Of a stretch of DNA of 50,702 nucleotides, positions 17,427 through 25,963 are shown piece after piece. Numbering within the stretch: position 1 is the first letter of the stretch; every line of letters starts with the position of its first letter. The DNA lies in assembly GCA_021713295.1 (NCBI GenBank), contig JAKJJU010000020.1:1-50702 (forward strand). Reading direction: 5' to 3'. Under the pieces are notes generated by a model. The model was not told where the DNA came from. It saw nothing but the letters and a program-made list of their open reading frames with translations, and made no database searches. Origin of the DNA: Thiotrichales bacterium 19S3-11. GTDB lineage: Bacteria > Pseudomonadota > Gammaproteobacteria > Francisellales > Francisellaceae. The position numbers were made by a program, and so were the translations under genes.

Positions 17427-18101
17427 TTAAAAACTCTTAAAGTAATCCAAAGCCATTGACTGAATTACTTCATTAAAGACAAGCGTTATTACAACAAAAG
17501 GAATCACTGGCATAAGCCAAACAATCCATCGCTTTAACCGCCGATTTCGTTTACTATCTCGAACTTGACTAATAACAGAATTCTCCACCAGCCCATCTGG
17601 TGTTAATAAACAGTGTACTAAAGGCTTATCAAAATCACTTCCATGGCGACTCATTACTAGCTGATAAATTGACTTACACTTTTCAGTTATGATGATATAA
17701 TCTTGGGCTTTATGGTACTTTCCTTTAAAGCCAAATTTTAAGCAATAATAATAAAGTTCAATTAAATCAATTTCACCGGTTTCAATCGTATCAAGTTTTT
17801 CAAAAAAAATCTCTCCAGCTCTGGTTGTATTAAAATAACGCTGCTGAAGCATTTGCTTTTTCCATTTAAATCTTTCTTGCCAGTTAGAACATAAAACTAT
17901 TTCATCGATCCAAGCACAAATTGCAAATAAACTATCTTGGTATTCTTCATCAGAATAACGCAACAAAGTTGTTTTTTTTATCTCTTCAAAATAATGATCC
18001 AGCTTGGTTTGCACACCCTCAAGCGTCTGATTTTCAAAATTTGTTTTACTTAATGCGACACTATATGAAATCACATCACTAAAGCATGTTACTAAACTCA
18101 T
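17427..18101 (-). CDS. tssL: T6SS membrane-complex protein TssL (DotU family)
   Basis: This is a 224-residue inner-membrane protein with a cytoplasmic DotU domain and one C-terminal membrane helix (RWIVWLMPVIPFVVITLVFN, about residues 192-212). Characteristic segments are AICAWIDEIVLCSNW (residues ~60-80) and LELYYYCLKFGFKGKY. The membrane anchor is followed by only about 12 residues, so there is no fused peptidoglycan-binding OmpA domain. None is fused to TssM and no separate TagL is seen, so cell-wall anchoring, if any, would come from elsewhere. It lies 3 bases after tssK and 17 before tssM. Confidence 0.9.
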   Translation of the reverse strand: MSLVTCFSDVISYSVALSKTNFENQTLEGVQTKLDHYFEEIKKTTLLRYSDEEYQDSLFAICAWIDEIVLCSNWQERFKWKKQMLQQRYFNTTRAGEIFFEKLDTIETGEIDLIELYYYCLKFGFKGKYHKAQDYIIITEKCKSIYQLVMSRHGSDFDKPLVHCLLTPDGLVENSVISQVRDSKRNRRLKRWIVWLMPVIPFVVITLVFNEVIQSMALDYFKSF

Positions 18102-18104
18102 AAT

Positions 18105-19496
18105 TTATGACCTCACTGCTACAAAGTCAATTTTCACCCCATCAATTGGTTCTGCCCAAAAGACTGAAATTGATTGTGAAGAAACAACGGATCGCCATGA
18201 TTCAACCGTTGGATCTAACCTTAGATAGATACAAATTGAATCTTTTGGCACCCCAGCTGGCGCACTATCTAATACTTCTAAAGGTATACCAGATAATGAT
18301 CGCTGAACAATTGTTTCTATACTGATAATTGAACCTACCTTTAGCTCATCCAATAAGTCAATTGATTTTAATCTTTGCATATTTTCTTCAGCATGCACCC
18401 TCAAATAATAGCTCGTTCTTGGTGTAAAAATTGTATTTGGTAAATCAGCTGAATATAAGTCATTAACATAATCTAATGCAAAGAAGTGATGAGGAACAAA
18501 CGTAATATTGTCACACAATTTGAAAATCAACTGCTTTGCCTGATCAAATACTTCATTCAATTGATCGTGGCGATACTCTATAAAATAGCTAAATTCATTT
18601 TCAGCAGTTAAGACACCTTGCTCATTTTGATGAAACGTTTTCAACTCACCAATTAGCTGCAACAATATCATAAAACAATCACTTGGTGAAACTGGATCAA
18701 TTACTAACAAATGTGAAATTACTGGTATATAGCGATTGAATACTTGCAATGCTAATAAATTAAACCAAAGTCGTGTTAACCTTTGGTTATCTTCTTCGGC
18801 TGTCGGTAACTTATAAATATCTAATTGCTTCGCCCTAGCATAAAGATCATCTCTTAAATCTTTTACTATATTATTTAAGCGATGATAACTTTTTAATGCC
18901 AAACATGGTGGGATATATTGCCTATCCAATGCAATTGTATCGCCCCTTTGAATAACCTTAGCAATTTGTACCAACTCGAAGTCACATGCTTCTTCTACTT
19001 CATCCCCCCAAATAAGCTGTAACACATAGAGCTGCTGCTTTACATAGGCATCAGGCCCATCATAATAATAATCTTTTACAAGTTCAGGTTGCTCTAAAGC
19101 AACATAACGACTTTGAACACTGCTAATTTCATCCCAAGAGTTAATCGTTGTTACATTTGAACCGTACTGGCTCATGCGTTTAATCCCTAAATAAACATCC
19201 AAAGCCTGCGAACGGTTTTGCCAACTCTTAATAAATGCTCTTGGTATCACAATAGCATTTTGCCCAATATTAATGAGCGTACCGCTTTTAAATAAAACAA
19301 CACCTGATTGAATATTAACTTGCTGATCTTCTAGCGCTGCTTTATCAATAACAACTTTTTCGCTGCCCCAACAGTTCGCATGCGTTAATTTAGTATAATA
19401 ACTTTGCTGTAAATCATAGTGTGCTTCAACTAATTGAAAATGCTGTGGTTGTAAAAATAAGCCTTGTTCCCAGCTAATTTTTTTAATTAATTCCAT
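18105..19496 (-). CDS. tssK: T6SS baseplate protein TssK
   Basis: This 463-residue baseplate protein links the TssFG wedges to the membrane complex and shares ancestry with phage receptor-binding proteins. The N-terminus (ISWEQGLFLQPQHFQ, residues 7-21) is the family hallmark: W-x-x-G-x-x-L-x-P-Q-H-F. Later blocks such as HLLVIDPVSPSDCFMIL and YYLRVHAEE also fit. Length is within the usual range of about 440-460. It is 20 bases after tssJ and 3 before tssL. Confidence 0.93.
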   Translation of the reverse strand: MELIKKISWEQGLFLQPQHFQLVEAHYDLQQSYYTKLTHANCWGSEKVVIDKAALEDQQVNIQSGVVLFKSGTLINIGQNAIVIPRAFIKSWQNRSQALDVYLGIKRMSQYGSNVTTINSWDEISSVQSRYVALEQPELVKDYYYDGPDAYVKQQLYVLQLIWGDEVEEACDFELVQIAKVIQRGDTIALDRQYIPPCLALKSYHRLNNIVKDLRDDLYARAKQLDIYKLPTAEEDNQRLTRLWFNLLALQVFNRYIPVISHLLVIDPVSPSDCFMILLQLIGELKTFHQNEQGVLTAENEFSYFIEYRHDQLNEVFDQAKQLIFKLCDNITFVPHHFFALDYVNDLYSADLPNTIFTPRTSYYLRVHAEENMQRLKSIDLLDELKVGSIISIETIVQRSLSGIPLEVLDSAPAGVPKDSICIYLRLDPTVESWRSVVSSQSISVFWAEPIDGVKIDFVAVRS

Positions 19497-19516
19497 AGCT
19501 TTAATATTCCTTAAAT

Positions 19517-20035
19517 TTATGAATGATTGATACTAACAATATAAGTTGGCCCCAACTCCACTTTTATATTTAATGGTTGTGGCGTACCATCTAATGGAAT
19601 CGGAACTAAATAGCTATTTTTATCTAATATGCCCTGAGCATAGCCAAAAAATAAATACACATATTCTGTGGCATATGCTCGATCTAGAACTAGTGTTTGT
19701 TGTTCTCCTGGCTGCATTGAAATGCGTTTAAAGCTGGTCTGACCTTGCACCGGTTTTTCATTAGCAATCACCGTCGCTAAACCATTTCTTGTTTGCAAAA
19801 TTTGTGCGTATTTATCAGGTGATGATACCTGAGCAATTCCAATAGCCAAGGCATGAGAGTAATTATCATAAACATTTAATTGTTTATCTGCTGTTAAGTT
19901 TATCGTAATTGCATCTTTCGTATAGCTCCAATCAGCATTTTTTCTAGTCACGCTAGAACAACCACTTAAACAGTACAATACTATAAAGATACAAGTTATG
20001 TAAAAAAGTATATTCACCTTTATTTTTCTTAGCAT
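19517..20035 (-). CDS. tssJ: T6SS outer-membrane lipoprotein TssJ
   Basis: This 172-residue lipoprotein has a signal sequence ending in the lipobox L-S-G-C, with the lipidated Cys at residue 26. The mature part is a small beta-sandwich, judged from the alternating hydrophobic strands (ITINLTADKQLNVYDNYSHAL; QQTLVLDRAYATEYVYLFFGY). It anchors the periplasmic part of TssM to the outer membrane. Its place between tssG and tssK supports the call. Confidence 0.87.
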   Translation of the reverse strand: MLRKIKVNILFYITCIFIVLYCLSGCSSVTRKNADWSYTKDAITINLTADKQLNVYDNYSHALAIGIAQVSSPDKYAQILQTRNGLATVIANEKPVQGQTSFKRISMQPGEQQTLVLDRAYATEYVYLFFGYAQGILDKNSYLVPIPLDGTPQPLNIKVELGPTYIVSINHS

Positions 20036-20047
20036 TTTTTATTCCTT

Positions 20048-21037
20048 TTAACCAATCTGATAACTTGATTGATATGTTTTTTTTCCCTTTACTCCAAGCC
20101 AAGTATTTTGCCCAAGCTTACTCCAATTATAGTTACTTAAGGTTAAATTATTAACACAATCTTGCTTTAATGATATCGATACAAAACACTTAATCGGCGC
20201 GTTTGCAAAAAAGTTTATTAGAAATGCTAGCGCTTTAGCATAGGGCTGCTGATAACTAAATAAATTAAACTTTTCATAACTTAAATTTTCAATTTTAATA
20301 CCGATACTAAAGCTTGCTGATTTAACCTTCTGACCAATATAAGTTTCTTTACCTAAGCTGTGATTAGCTAATCCTAAACGTAACTGCTGTGGTTTTTCAA
20401 TAGTTTCAATACTGCAATAAGCACTAATAACGTTTATTGGCACTTCAAAATAATCTTTCAGCAAAGTCTCTAATGATTTTGCTGATCTTGGTTGCTGATT
20501 TAAAAGTCCCACATATTTAATCAGGCTTTTAGCATTAGGAACCATTTTCCTTAAAGTCTGATCACCTAAGCCAATTAGATGGTATAGTTTATTGATATAT
20601 GACTTTTTTTTATGCTCAAACACGCATTGGTTTAACTTATATTTCAACCAAACATCATATAATTTTTGATATAAAATTTGATGAAAAATATCTAAAAAAT
20701 CTTTGCCGACTGTAATGTCTTCTGACAGCTCAAACATTAAGTCTTCTGTATAAAATGTTGGCAGCGGCGAGGCAGTTCCATAAAGTGCCAAAAAGGTTAC
20801 AACAATCTCAACTGTATGGCTTTCAGAATGGTATATGACATCACTAATATCATTACCAATAAAATCAAGGCTTAATCGAGGCAAAACCTTCAAGCGTAAT
20901 GGTTGATAGCCCATCCCTTGAAGTCGATTAGACATGTTTTTAAGCCAACGGATCGCTTGATAAAACCCATAACGATGGCCATTAGCTATGAAAGGCTCAA
21001 TTAGCTTAATAGCCTCTCGCCCACTCTCATTGGCCAT
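20048..21037 (-). CDS. tssG: T6SS baseplate protein TssG
   Basis: This is a 329-residue member of the TssG/ImpH family, part of the TssE-F-G-K wedge. The N-terminal GYRYGFYQAIRWL-type motif is present (HRYGFYQAIRWLKNM), followed by YQPLRLKVLPRLSLDFIGND and the ALYGTASPLPTFYTE block. A DYF..PI.VI segment follows in the middle. The start overlaps the end of tssF by 37 bases, so translation is likely coupled. The length is typical. Confidence 0.9.
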   Translation of the reverse strand: MANESGREAIKLIEPFIANGHRYGFYQAIRWLKNMSNRLQGMGYQPLRLKVLPRLSLDFIGNDISDVIYHSESHTVEIVVTFLALYGTASPLPTFYTEDLMFELSEDITVGKDFLDIFHQILYQKLYDVWLKYKLNQCVFEHKKKSYINKLYHLIGLGDQTLRKMVPNAKSLIKYVGLLNQQPRSAKSLETLLKDYFEVPINVISAYCSIETIEKPQQLRLGLANHSLGKETYIGQKVKSASFSIGIKIENLSYEKFNLFSYQQPYAKALAFLINFFANAPIKCFVSISLKQDCVNNLTLSNYNWSKLGQNTWLGVKGKKTYQSSYQIG

Positions 21038-22734
21038 AAAATACTTTCTCCTGTTGCCGTATCAATTAGTTCAACTAACGTAAATGAATTAATTGCAACA
21101 TACGTTGCAAAAAAATGATCCAATACACTGATAAATAAAAATGCTTCACCTTCAGATGAAAAGTCCGTTATTCGTAATTTAATTCTAATATTTTCACCTC
21201 GCATCAATATACCTGAAACCATACGATTAATTGTTGAGACCTTAACCTCCTCAATACTGTCAATTTGGCGTTCAAATACCGAACGTGACACGTGACGGCC
21301 CTTATTTAGAAATAAATAAAATTTTAACAATGAACATAAATTTTCACGATTTGCAATTGATAAATAATTTAATGATAACATAGACTGCAATTGCCACATC
21401 CACTGATCATCTTCTGGAGGCGTTTTATACGTTGTGGGAACATAAAGATTTTCAAACGTTAGTAAACTTGGTGAAGTACCAGTTGCTTGGTTAATCTCAC
21501 CTTTGGATAAATATTCAGGTAAAGTGCCATTAGTACACTCAAGTAAAATTGACAATGTTTCATCTACTCGAATTTGCTCATCATTATTATATAAAATAGC
21601 AATATAATAATCCAAACCCTCACCGCTAGCGGATGATTTATTAATTACTTCATACGTATTTTGCTCGAGATGATTCCCTTTAAGATAATCAATATTAATG
21701 TATTGTTTTGCCTGCACTCTACCTTGCTGATAACCTTGAACTTGTTTGATCGTATAAATAGGAAAATGTTTACGCTCTTTGGCATCTGCCTGAACCGGAT
21801 ATTGATACTGCATATGATTTAATGTGATTGGTTTAGCATCATACTCAAATAAATTAATTGCAGGTGCTGTGTGTAGTAGAAATGATTGTGGTGTTATCTC
21901 AGGTAAGGCTTTAGCATTATTTGATAAATAAAGACGAATACTAAACTGGTTACCTTGCGGTCTAGTTTGCCAGCCAGTTAGACCATTGATACTAATATAA
22001 AGATATTTTTCAGGCATTAAAAAATATTCTTGAAGTATTCGAAAGGATGTATTGGCATGTCCAGGATAAGGTAAAATAGCCTCATCATCTGAAAATCCTT
22101 CTGCAACCATAGCTCGCTTAGATAACAAGTGGCGCCCCTGAGAACTACATAATTCTATGCGCTCAACATAGCGCATTAAGATATAATATAATTGACAGGC
22201 ATCTTGATATGCATCTCCTAAATGAAATCTCAACTGATCACTTTGCCAAGATCCTAAGTCTATACCTGATAACGAAAATGATAATTCAATATATTGCTGC
22301 TCACCTGAATTATTAATCACCTGTACCTGATTAAGTGTAATCGGATCAACATTTAATTCGGAACATAATCTAAATAGACAGGTTGTACCATTAACTGGGA
22401 TTGAACCAAAACTTGCATTTTTTTTTACTTTATATACTTCAGATAAATCAGCTTGTGGTTTAAAATGCATAATTGTTGCCGAAGGCAATGGCCTTAAATA
22501 ATGCGGAAAAAATTTATTAATTAATGCACCACTAAACTGTGGTATTTGATCATCAATGATTTCTTGAATTTGCGCAGAAATATAAGCAAACCCTTCCAAT
22601 AGCCGTTCAACATCAGGATCTGATGATTGCTCACGGAGCATGGGTGCAACATTTGGATGAGCTTCTGCAAATTCCTTTGATAGTTGACGAACTTTATGAA
22701 GCTCTTGTTGGTATAAATCTTGGAATTTTGCCAC
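21001..22734 (-). CDS. tssF: T6SS baseplate protein TssF
   Basis: This is a 577-residue TssF/VasA family protein, the largest wedge component of the baseplate. The N-terminus carries the conserved segments YQQELHKVRQLSKEFAEAHP, D-P-D-V-E-R-L-L-E-G-F-A-Y and FPHYLRPLPS. The C-terminus has GILMRGENIRIKL and FFATYVAINSFTLVE. These match the family throughout, with no sign of disruption. It overlaps tssG. Confidence 0.93.
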   Translation of the reverse strand: MAKFQDLYQQELHKVRQLSKEFAEAHPNVAPMLREQSSDPDVERLLEGFAYISAQIQEIIDDQIPQFSGALINKFFPHYLRPLPSATIMHFKPQADLSEVYKVKKNASFGSIPVNGTTCLFRLCSELNVDPITLNQVQVINNSGEQQYIELSFSLSGIDLGSWQSDQLRFHLGDAYQDACQLYYILMRYVERIELCSSQGRHLLSKRAMVAEGFSDDEAILPYPGHANTSFRILQEYFLMPEKYLYISINGLTGWQTRPQGNQFSIRLYLSNNAKALPEITPQSFLLHTAPAINLFEYDAKPITLNHMQYQYPVQADAKERKHFPIYTIKQVQGYQQGRVQAKQYINIDYLKGNHLEQNTYEVINKSSASGEGLDYYIAILYNNDEQIRVDETLSILLECTNGTLPEYLSKGEINQATGTSPSLLTFENLYVPTTYKTPPEDDQWMWQLQSMLSLNYLSIANRENLCSLLKFYLFLNKGRHVSRSVFERQIDSIEEVKVSTINRMVSGILMRGENIRIKLRITDFSSEGEAFLFISVLDHFFATYVAINSFTLVELIDTATGESILWPMRVGERLLS

Positions 22735-22774
22735 TTAAATGATTCCTTATAATTCTAAGTTGCACATAACTATA

Positions 22775-23170
22775 TTACAATTGAATCGTTACCCTTCCAT
22801 TTGCAGTCAAAACGGTTGTAAAACGTAATAAATTCTCCTTGCCTTTGATTTTTCCTACAATGGAAACTTCAATATTTGATGGTTCTGTATCTTTGGGGGC
22901 TTGCCGAATGACACTATCAACTACAAGCCTTGGCTCGTATTTAGTAATTACCTTATTGATTTCATCTTCAATAAGGCCTTCTGATAAATCGTGAAACTCT
23001 GGCACCCCATAATCATTAAATAACTTCACCCCACCTTTTTTAGTATTCAGCATACGCTCGACATGCCCTAAAATAGATTTAAGAATGTCCACTTCATTTG
23101 ATTCATTAAATCTCGAAACCTCTCCAGTTTCCCAAGCTTTCATTCTTTCTAACAGTCTAAGCTTATGCAT
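22775..23170 (-). CDS. tssE: T6SS baseplate protein TssE (gp25-like)
   Basis: This 131-residue homologue of phage T4 gp25 nucleates sheath polymerisation on the baseplate. The N-terminal segment MHKLRLLERM and the central LNTKKGGVKLFNDYGVPEF (residues ~42-60) are the family's usual blocks. The E-P-R-L core motif is present in KYEPRLVVDSV. Fifteen bases separate it from hcp and 40 from tssF. Confidence 0.9.
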   Translation of the reverse strand: MHKLRLLERMKAWETGEVSRFNESNEVDILKSILGHVERMLNTKKGGVKLFNDYGVPEFHDLSEGLIEDEINKVITKYEPRLVVDSVIRQAPKDTEPSNIEVSIVGKIKGKENLLRFTTVLTANGRVTIQL

Positions 23171-23185
23171 ATTTTATATCTATGA

Positions 23186-23671
23186 TCAACGCTCATCCCA
23201 ACTATAAGTCATTTGCTTGTTATGGATTAAGTCTTGCTCTTCTAGTTTCTCATAAGCAATTTCTACTTCCACTAGCGTTGGAATCGTATCATTTTCAGAT
23301 TGCCATAATTGAGGAGAATACCGCTTAACACGTGTGATCACACCTCCTGTAGCTTTAATGGTGTAAGAATTCTTCTCTTCACCGCTTTTATCTGTAACTG
23401 GAAATGAAAAAGTTGCCGTTGTAATTCTATCACCTGTTGCACAGGCTTGTTTTAACTCAGTTTCATAACAACCCATCGCCAAAGTAAATCGAATTGGATC
23501 TGGACGTGCAACTGATCCTGCATGTGCCTTATGATGACTAATTGACATAGAAATATTTTGATCAAACTCTTGAACTAAAAGTTGATTTTTATAATTCTTT
23601 TTAGTTTGGCCTGGGTCTTTAATCTGACCACCTTTTTGAGTTGCTATATCTAAAAAAATTGGATTTGCCAT
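23186..23671 (-). CDS. hcp: T6SS inner-tube protein Hcp (TssD)
   Basis: The 161-residue protein forms the hexameric rings of the expelled tube. It starts with the usual MANPIFLDI and carries I-S-x-x-H/K-x-H-A-G and RPDPIRFTLAMGCYETELKQA in place of the classic core strands. A strong ribosome binding site (AAGGAG, 7 bases before ATG) fits high expression. It has no C-terminal toxin extension, so it is a structural Hcp. The N-terminal loop around residues 14-27 is rich in Lys and Gly. Confidence 0.92.
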   Translation of the reverse strand: MANPIFLDIATQKGGQIKDPGQTKKNYKNQLLVQEFDQNISMSISHHKAHAGSVARPDPIRFTLAMGCYETELKQACATGDRITTATFSFPVTDKSGEEKNSYTIKATGGVITRVKRYSPQLWQSENDTIPTLVEVEIAYEKLEEQDLIHNKQMTYSWDER

Positions 23672-23711
23672 AGTAATTCTCCTTGATTTTAATCTACTAC
23701 TAAAATAAAAC

Positions 23712-25196
23712 TTACTGCTTTTCTAATTTACCAACAAGCGACAGTGTAAAACTGGCACCCATATACTTAAAGTGTGGGCGAATATTTAACTGTACTCTAT
23801 ACCAGCCAGGTTCTCCTGCAACATCAGAAACCTTAATATCTGCCTCACGCAATGGGCATCGACTTTTTACTTCTGCAGATGGATTTTCCATATTAACAAC
23901 ATATTGACTAATCCATTTATTTAATTCTCGCTCTAATTCATCACGTTCTTTCCAACTACCAATATTTTCTCTCTGTAATACTTTGATATAGTGAGATAAT
24001 CGAGAAACAATAAATAAGTAAGGTAATTGTGTACCTAATTTATAATTCGTTTCTGCAGCTTTTCCTTCTGGAGTATTCGGGAAAGTTTTCGGTTTTTGAC
24101 AAGAGTTTGCAGAGAAAAATGCAGCATTATCACTCCCTTTTCGCATACTTAGCCCAATAAACCCTTGCTCAGCTAACTCATATTCTCTACGTTCTGAAAT
24201 TAAAACCTCTGTTGGAATTTTTGTCTGCGTTTCACCTAATGCTTCAAAGTTATAAATAGGTAAATCTTCCACAGAACCACCACCTTTAGGCCCTGTAATA
24301 TTAGCTGACCAACGATATTTAGCAAAACTATCATTGATTCTACCTGCTAATGCAAATGCCGCATTACCCCATAAAAACTCTTCATGGCCACCAGAAACAT
24401 CTTCGGCATAATCAAACTTTTTAACTTTAACGGTTGTATCACTATAAGGTAGTCTTAATAAAAATCTCGGACAAGTTAACCCTACATATCGTGCATCTTC
24501 CGACTCTCTAAAGCCGTTCCATTTGGTATATTGTGGCATTTCAAAAATAGAGCTTAAATCATTTAAATTCGGTAATTTACCATAAGAATCTACACCAAAA
24601 AATTTAGGCCCTGCAGCAGCAATAAACGGTGCATGTGCCATTGTACTAACGCTTGCAATGTTTTGCAAAAGACCTACATCTCTTGAATCAGGGTTGAAAT
24701 TATAATTTCCTACAATTGCACCAAATGGTTGGCCGCCAAATTGCCCATATTCTGCGGTATATACGAGCTTATATAATGCTGATTTAGTAATTTCTGGAGC
24801 ATCCTCAAAATCATCAATCAGCTCCTCTTTACTAACATTAAGAATATTAATTTTGGTATTTTCGCGAAAATCTGTATTATCAACTAGATATTTTAATGAA
24901 CGCCAAGATGACTCAAGTTTTTGAAAATTTTCGTGATGAATTATTTGATCCATTTGCTTAGATATTTTTTTATCTAATCTTGCTAGCATGTCATTAATTA
25001 GCGTCCCAGAAATTTTTTCCCCTTGACGTGATGGTTCGCATAATTCATTTACAAATGCATTTAAACCTTTCTTCGCTAGATTAACAGCATCTTCACCTTG
25101 AGATAAATTAGAGATATCCAATAAATCTTCTAAAATGCCCTTGGTTTGTTCTTTTTCAGTAACTTGCGCTTTAGATGAACCTTCTTCTTTTGCCAT
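23712..25196 (-). CDS. tssC: T6SS contractile sheath large subunit TssC (VipB)
   Basis: This is a 494-residue sheath subunit that pairs with TssB. Conserved stretches include SSWRSLKYLVDNTDFRENTK, the PFGAIVGNY block, FLRLPYS, ISERREYELAEQGFIGL and the C-terminal VAGEPGWYRVQLNIRPHFKY followed by a short hydrophobic strand. The N-terminal 30 residues are acidic and flexible, where ClpV contacts and TssB interlocks in related systems. It lies 20 bases after tssB, with AAGGA as ribosome binding site. Confidence 0.95.
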   Translation of the reverse strand: MAKEEGSSKAQVTEKEQTKGILEDLLDISNLSQGEDAVNLAKKGLNAFVNELCEPSRQGEKISGTLINDMLARLDKKISKQMDQIIHHENFQKLESSWRSLKYLVDNTDFRENTKINILNVSKEELIDDFEDAPEITKSALYKLVYTAEYGQFGGQPFGAIVGNYNFNPDSRDVGLLQNIASVSTMAHAPFIAAAGPKFFGVDSYGKLPNLNDLSSIFEMPQYTKWNGFRESEDARYVGLTCPRFLLRLPYSDTTVKVKKFDYAEDVSGGHEEFLWGNAAFALAGRINDSFAKYRWSANITGPKGGGSVEDLPIYNFEALGETQTKIPTEVLISERREYELAEQGFIGLSMRKGSDNAAFFSANSCQKPKTFPNTPEGKAAETNYKLGTQLPYLFIVSRLSHYIKVLQRENIGSWKERDELERELNKWISQYVVNMENPSAEVKSRCPLREADIKVSDVAGEPGWYRVQLNIRPHFKYMGASFTLSLVGKLEKQ

Positions 25197-25216
25197 TATT
25201 TTAATCCTTAAATAAT

Positions 25217-25717
25217 TTATTCTTTAGAATCTTCCAAATTTAACTCATCCAGTAATTGAGCCCTTGTATCCGGATGCTCAATAATACTAGCAAGACGTTT
25301 TCTAAATTCAGGTACGTTACCTAATGGACTTCTCACGGCCTTTAGTGCATCTCTAAGTTCAATTAGCTGTCGCAATTCTGGCACTTGCTCAACGATGCCA
25401 TCTGGCGTAAAATCAGAAATTGATTCAAATTTAAGTTTAACAGCAATCTCATCATCTTCTTTAGCATCTTCATCAAGACAGTTACGCACATTAATCGATA
25501 AATTCAAATTTTGTCCCTTAAGTACATCATTAAAGTTATCTTTATCAACATTAATAGCTTTTCTATCAACAAGCGGTGTTGAATCAGCCTCTGGTGTAAA
25601 TTCACCTATAACCAATGATTTCATTGCCAGTTCAACATCTTCCTCAACACCATCTGTTGCAGGACTATAAACTATATTCACGCGCTCTTTTGGTGCAACT
25701 GAACTTTCTTTACCCAT
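25217..25717 (-). CDS. tssB: T6SS contractile sheath small subunit TssB (VipA)
   Basis: This 166-residue protein forms the sheath with TssC and carries the ClpV recognition region. The family's opening (PKERVNIVYSPATDGVEEDVELAMKSLVIGEF) and the RNCL...VKLKFESISDFTPDGIVEQVPEL block are both present. It is the first gene of the minus-strand T6SS operon and has a GGGAG ribosome binding site. Confidence 0.94.
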   Translation of the reverse strand: MGKESSVAPKERVNIVYSPATDGVEEDVELAMKSLVIGEFTPEADSTPLVDRKAINVDKDNFNDVLKGQNLNLSINVRNCLDEDAKEDDEIAVKLKFESISDFTPDGIVEQVPELRQLIELRDALKAVRSPLGNVPEFRKRLASIIEHPDTRAQLLDELNLEDSKE

Positions 25718-25773
25718 GTTATCTCCCTATTAAAAACTTAACTAGCTTATATAACTTATATAGCATAGCCTTT

Positions 25774-25802
25774 TTAATATTGCTACGGTGATACTAAAGC
25801 AA
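25774..25802 (-). promoter_or_regulatory. Candidate promoter of the left T6SS arm
   Basis: On the minus strand TTGCTT (25802-25797) and TATTAA (25779-25774) are spaced by 17 bases, 57 bases before the tssB start. Overlapping TATA-rich repeats closer to the gene (CTTATATAACTTATATAG) are alternatives. Confidence 0.35.
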
Positions 25803-25832
25803 TTGTAATTCCTAATCATTACCATAATGTAC

Positions 25833-25861
25833 ATGACAGGCTTAACAATTAAACTTATAAT
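25833..25861 (+). promoter_or_regulatory. Candidate sigma-70 promoter of the right T6SS arm
   Basis: ATGACA (25833-25838, five of six matches) and a perfect TATAAT (25856-25861) are separated by 17 bases. They lie about 100 bases before the first gene of the arm, leaving a long AT-rich leader. It is the best promoter match in the divergent T6SS region. Confidence 0.55.
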
Positions 25862-25963
25862 AATTTTTATAGGATCGATATAAATAATTTTTTTATATTG
25901 AATAACAATGGATTATACTAAATATTTATTCTAAAAAAATTAGGTGAGGCTTAACGTACTTAT

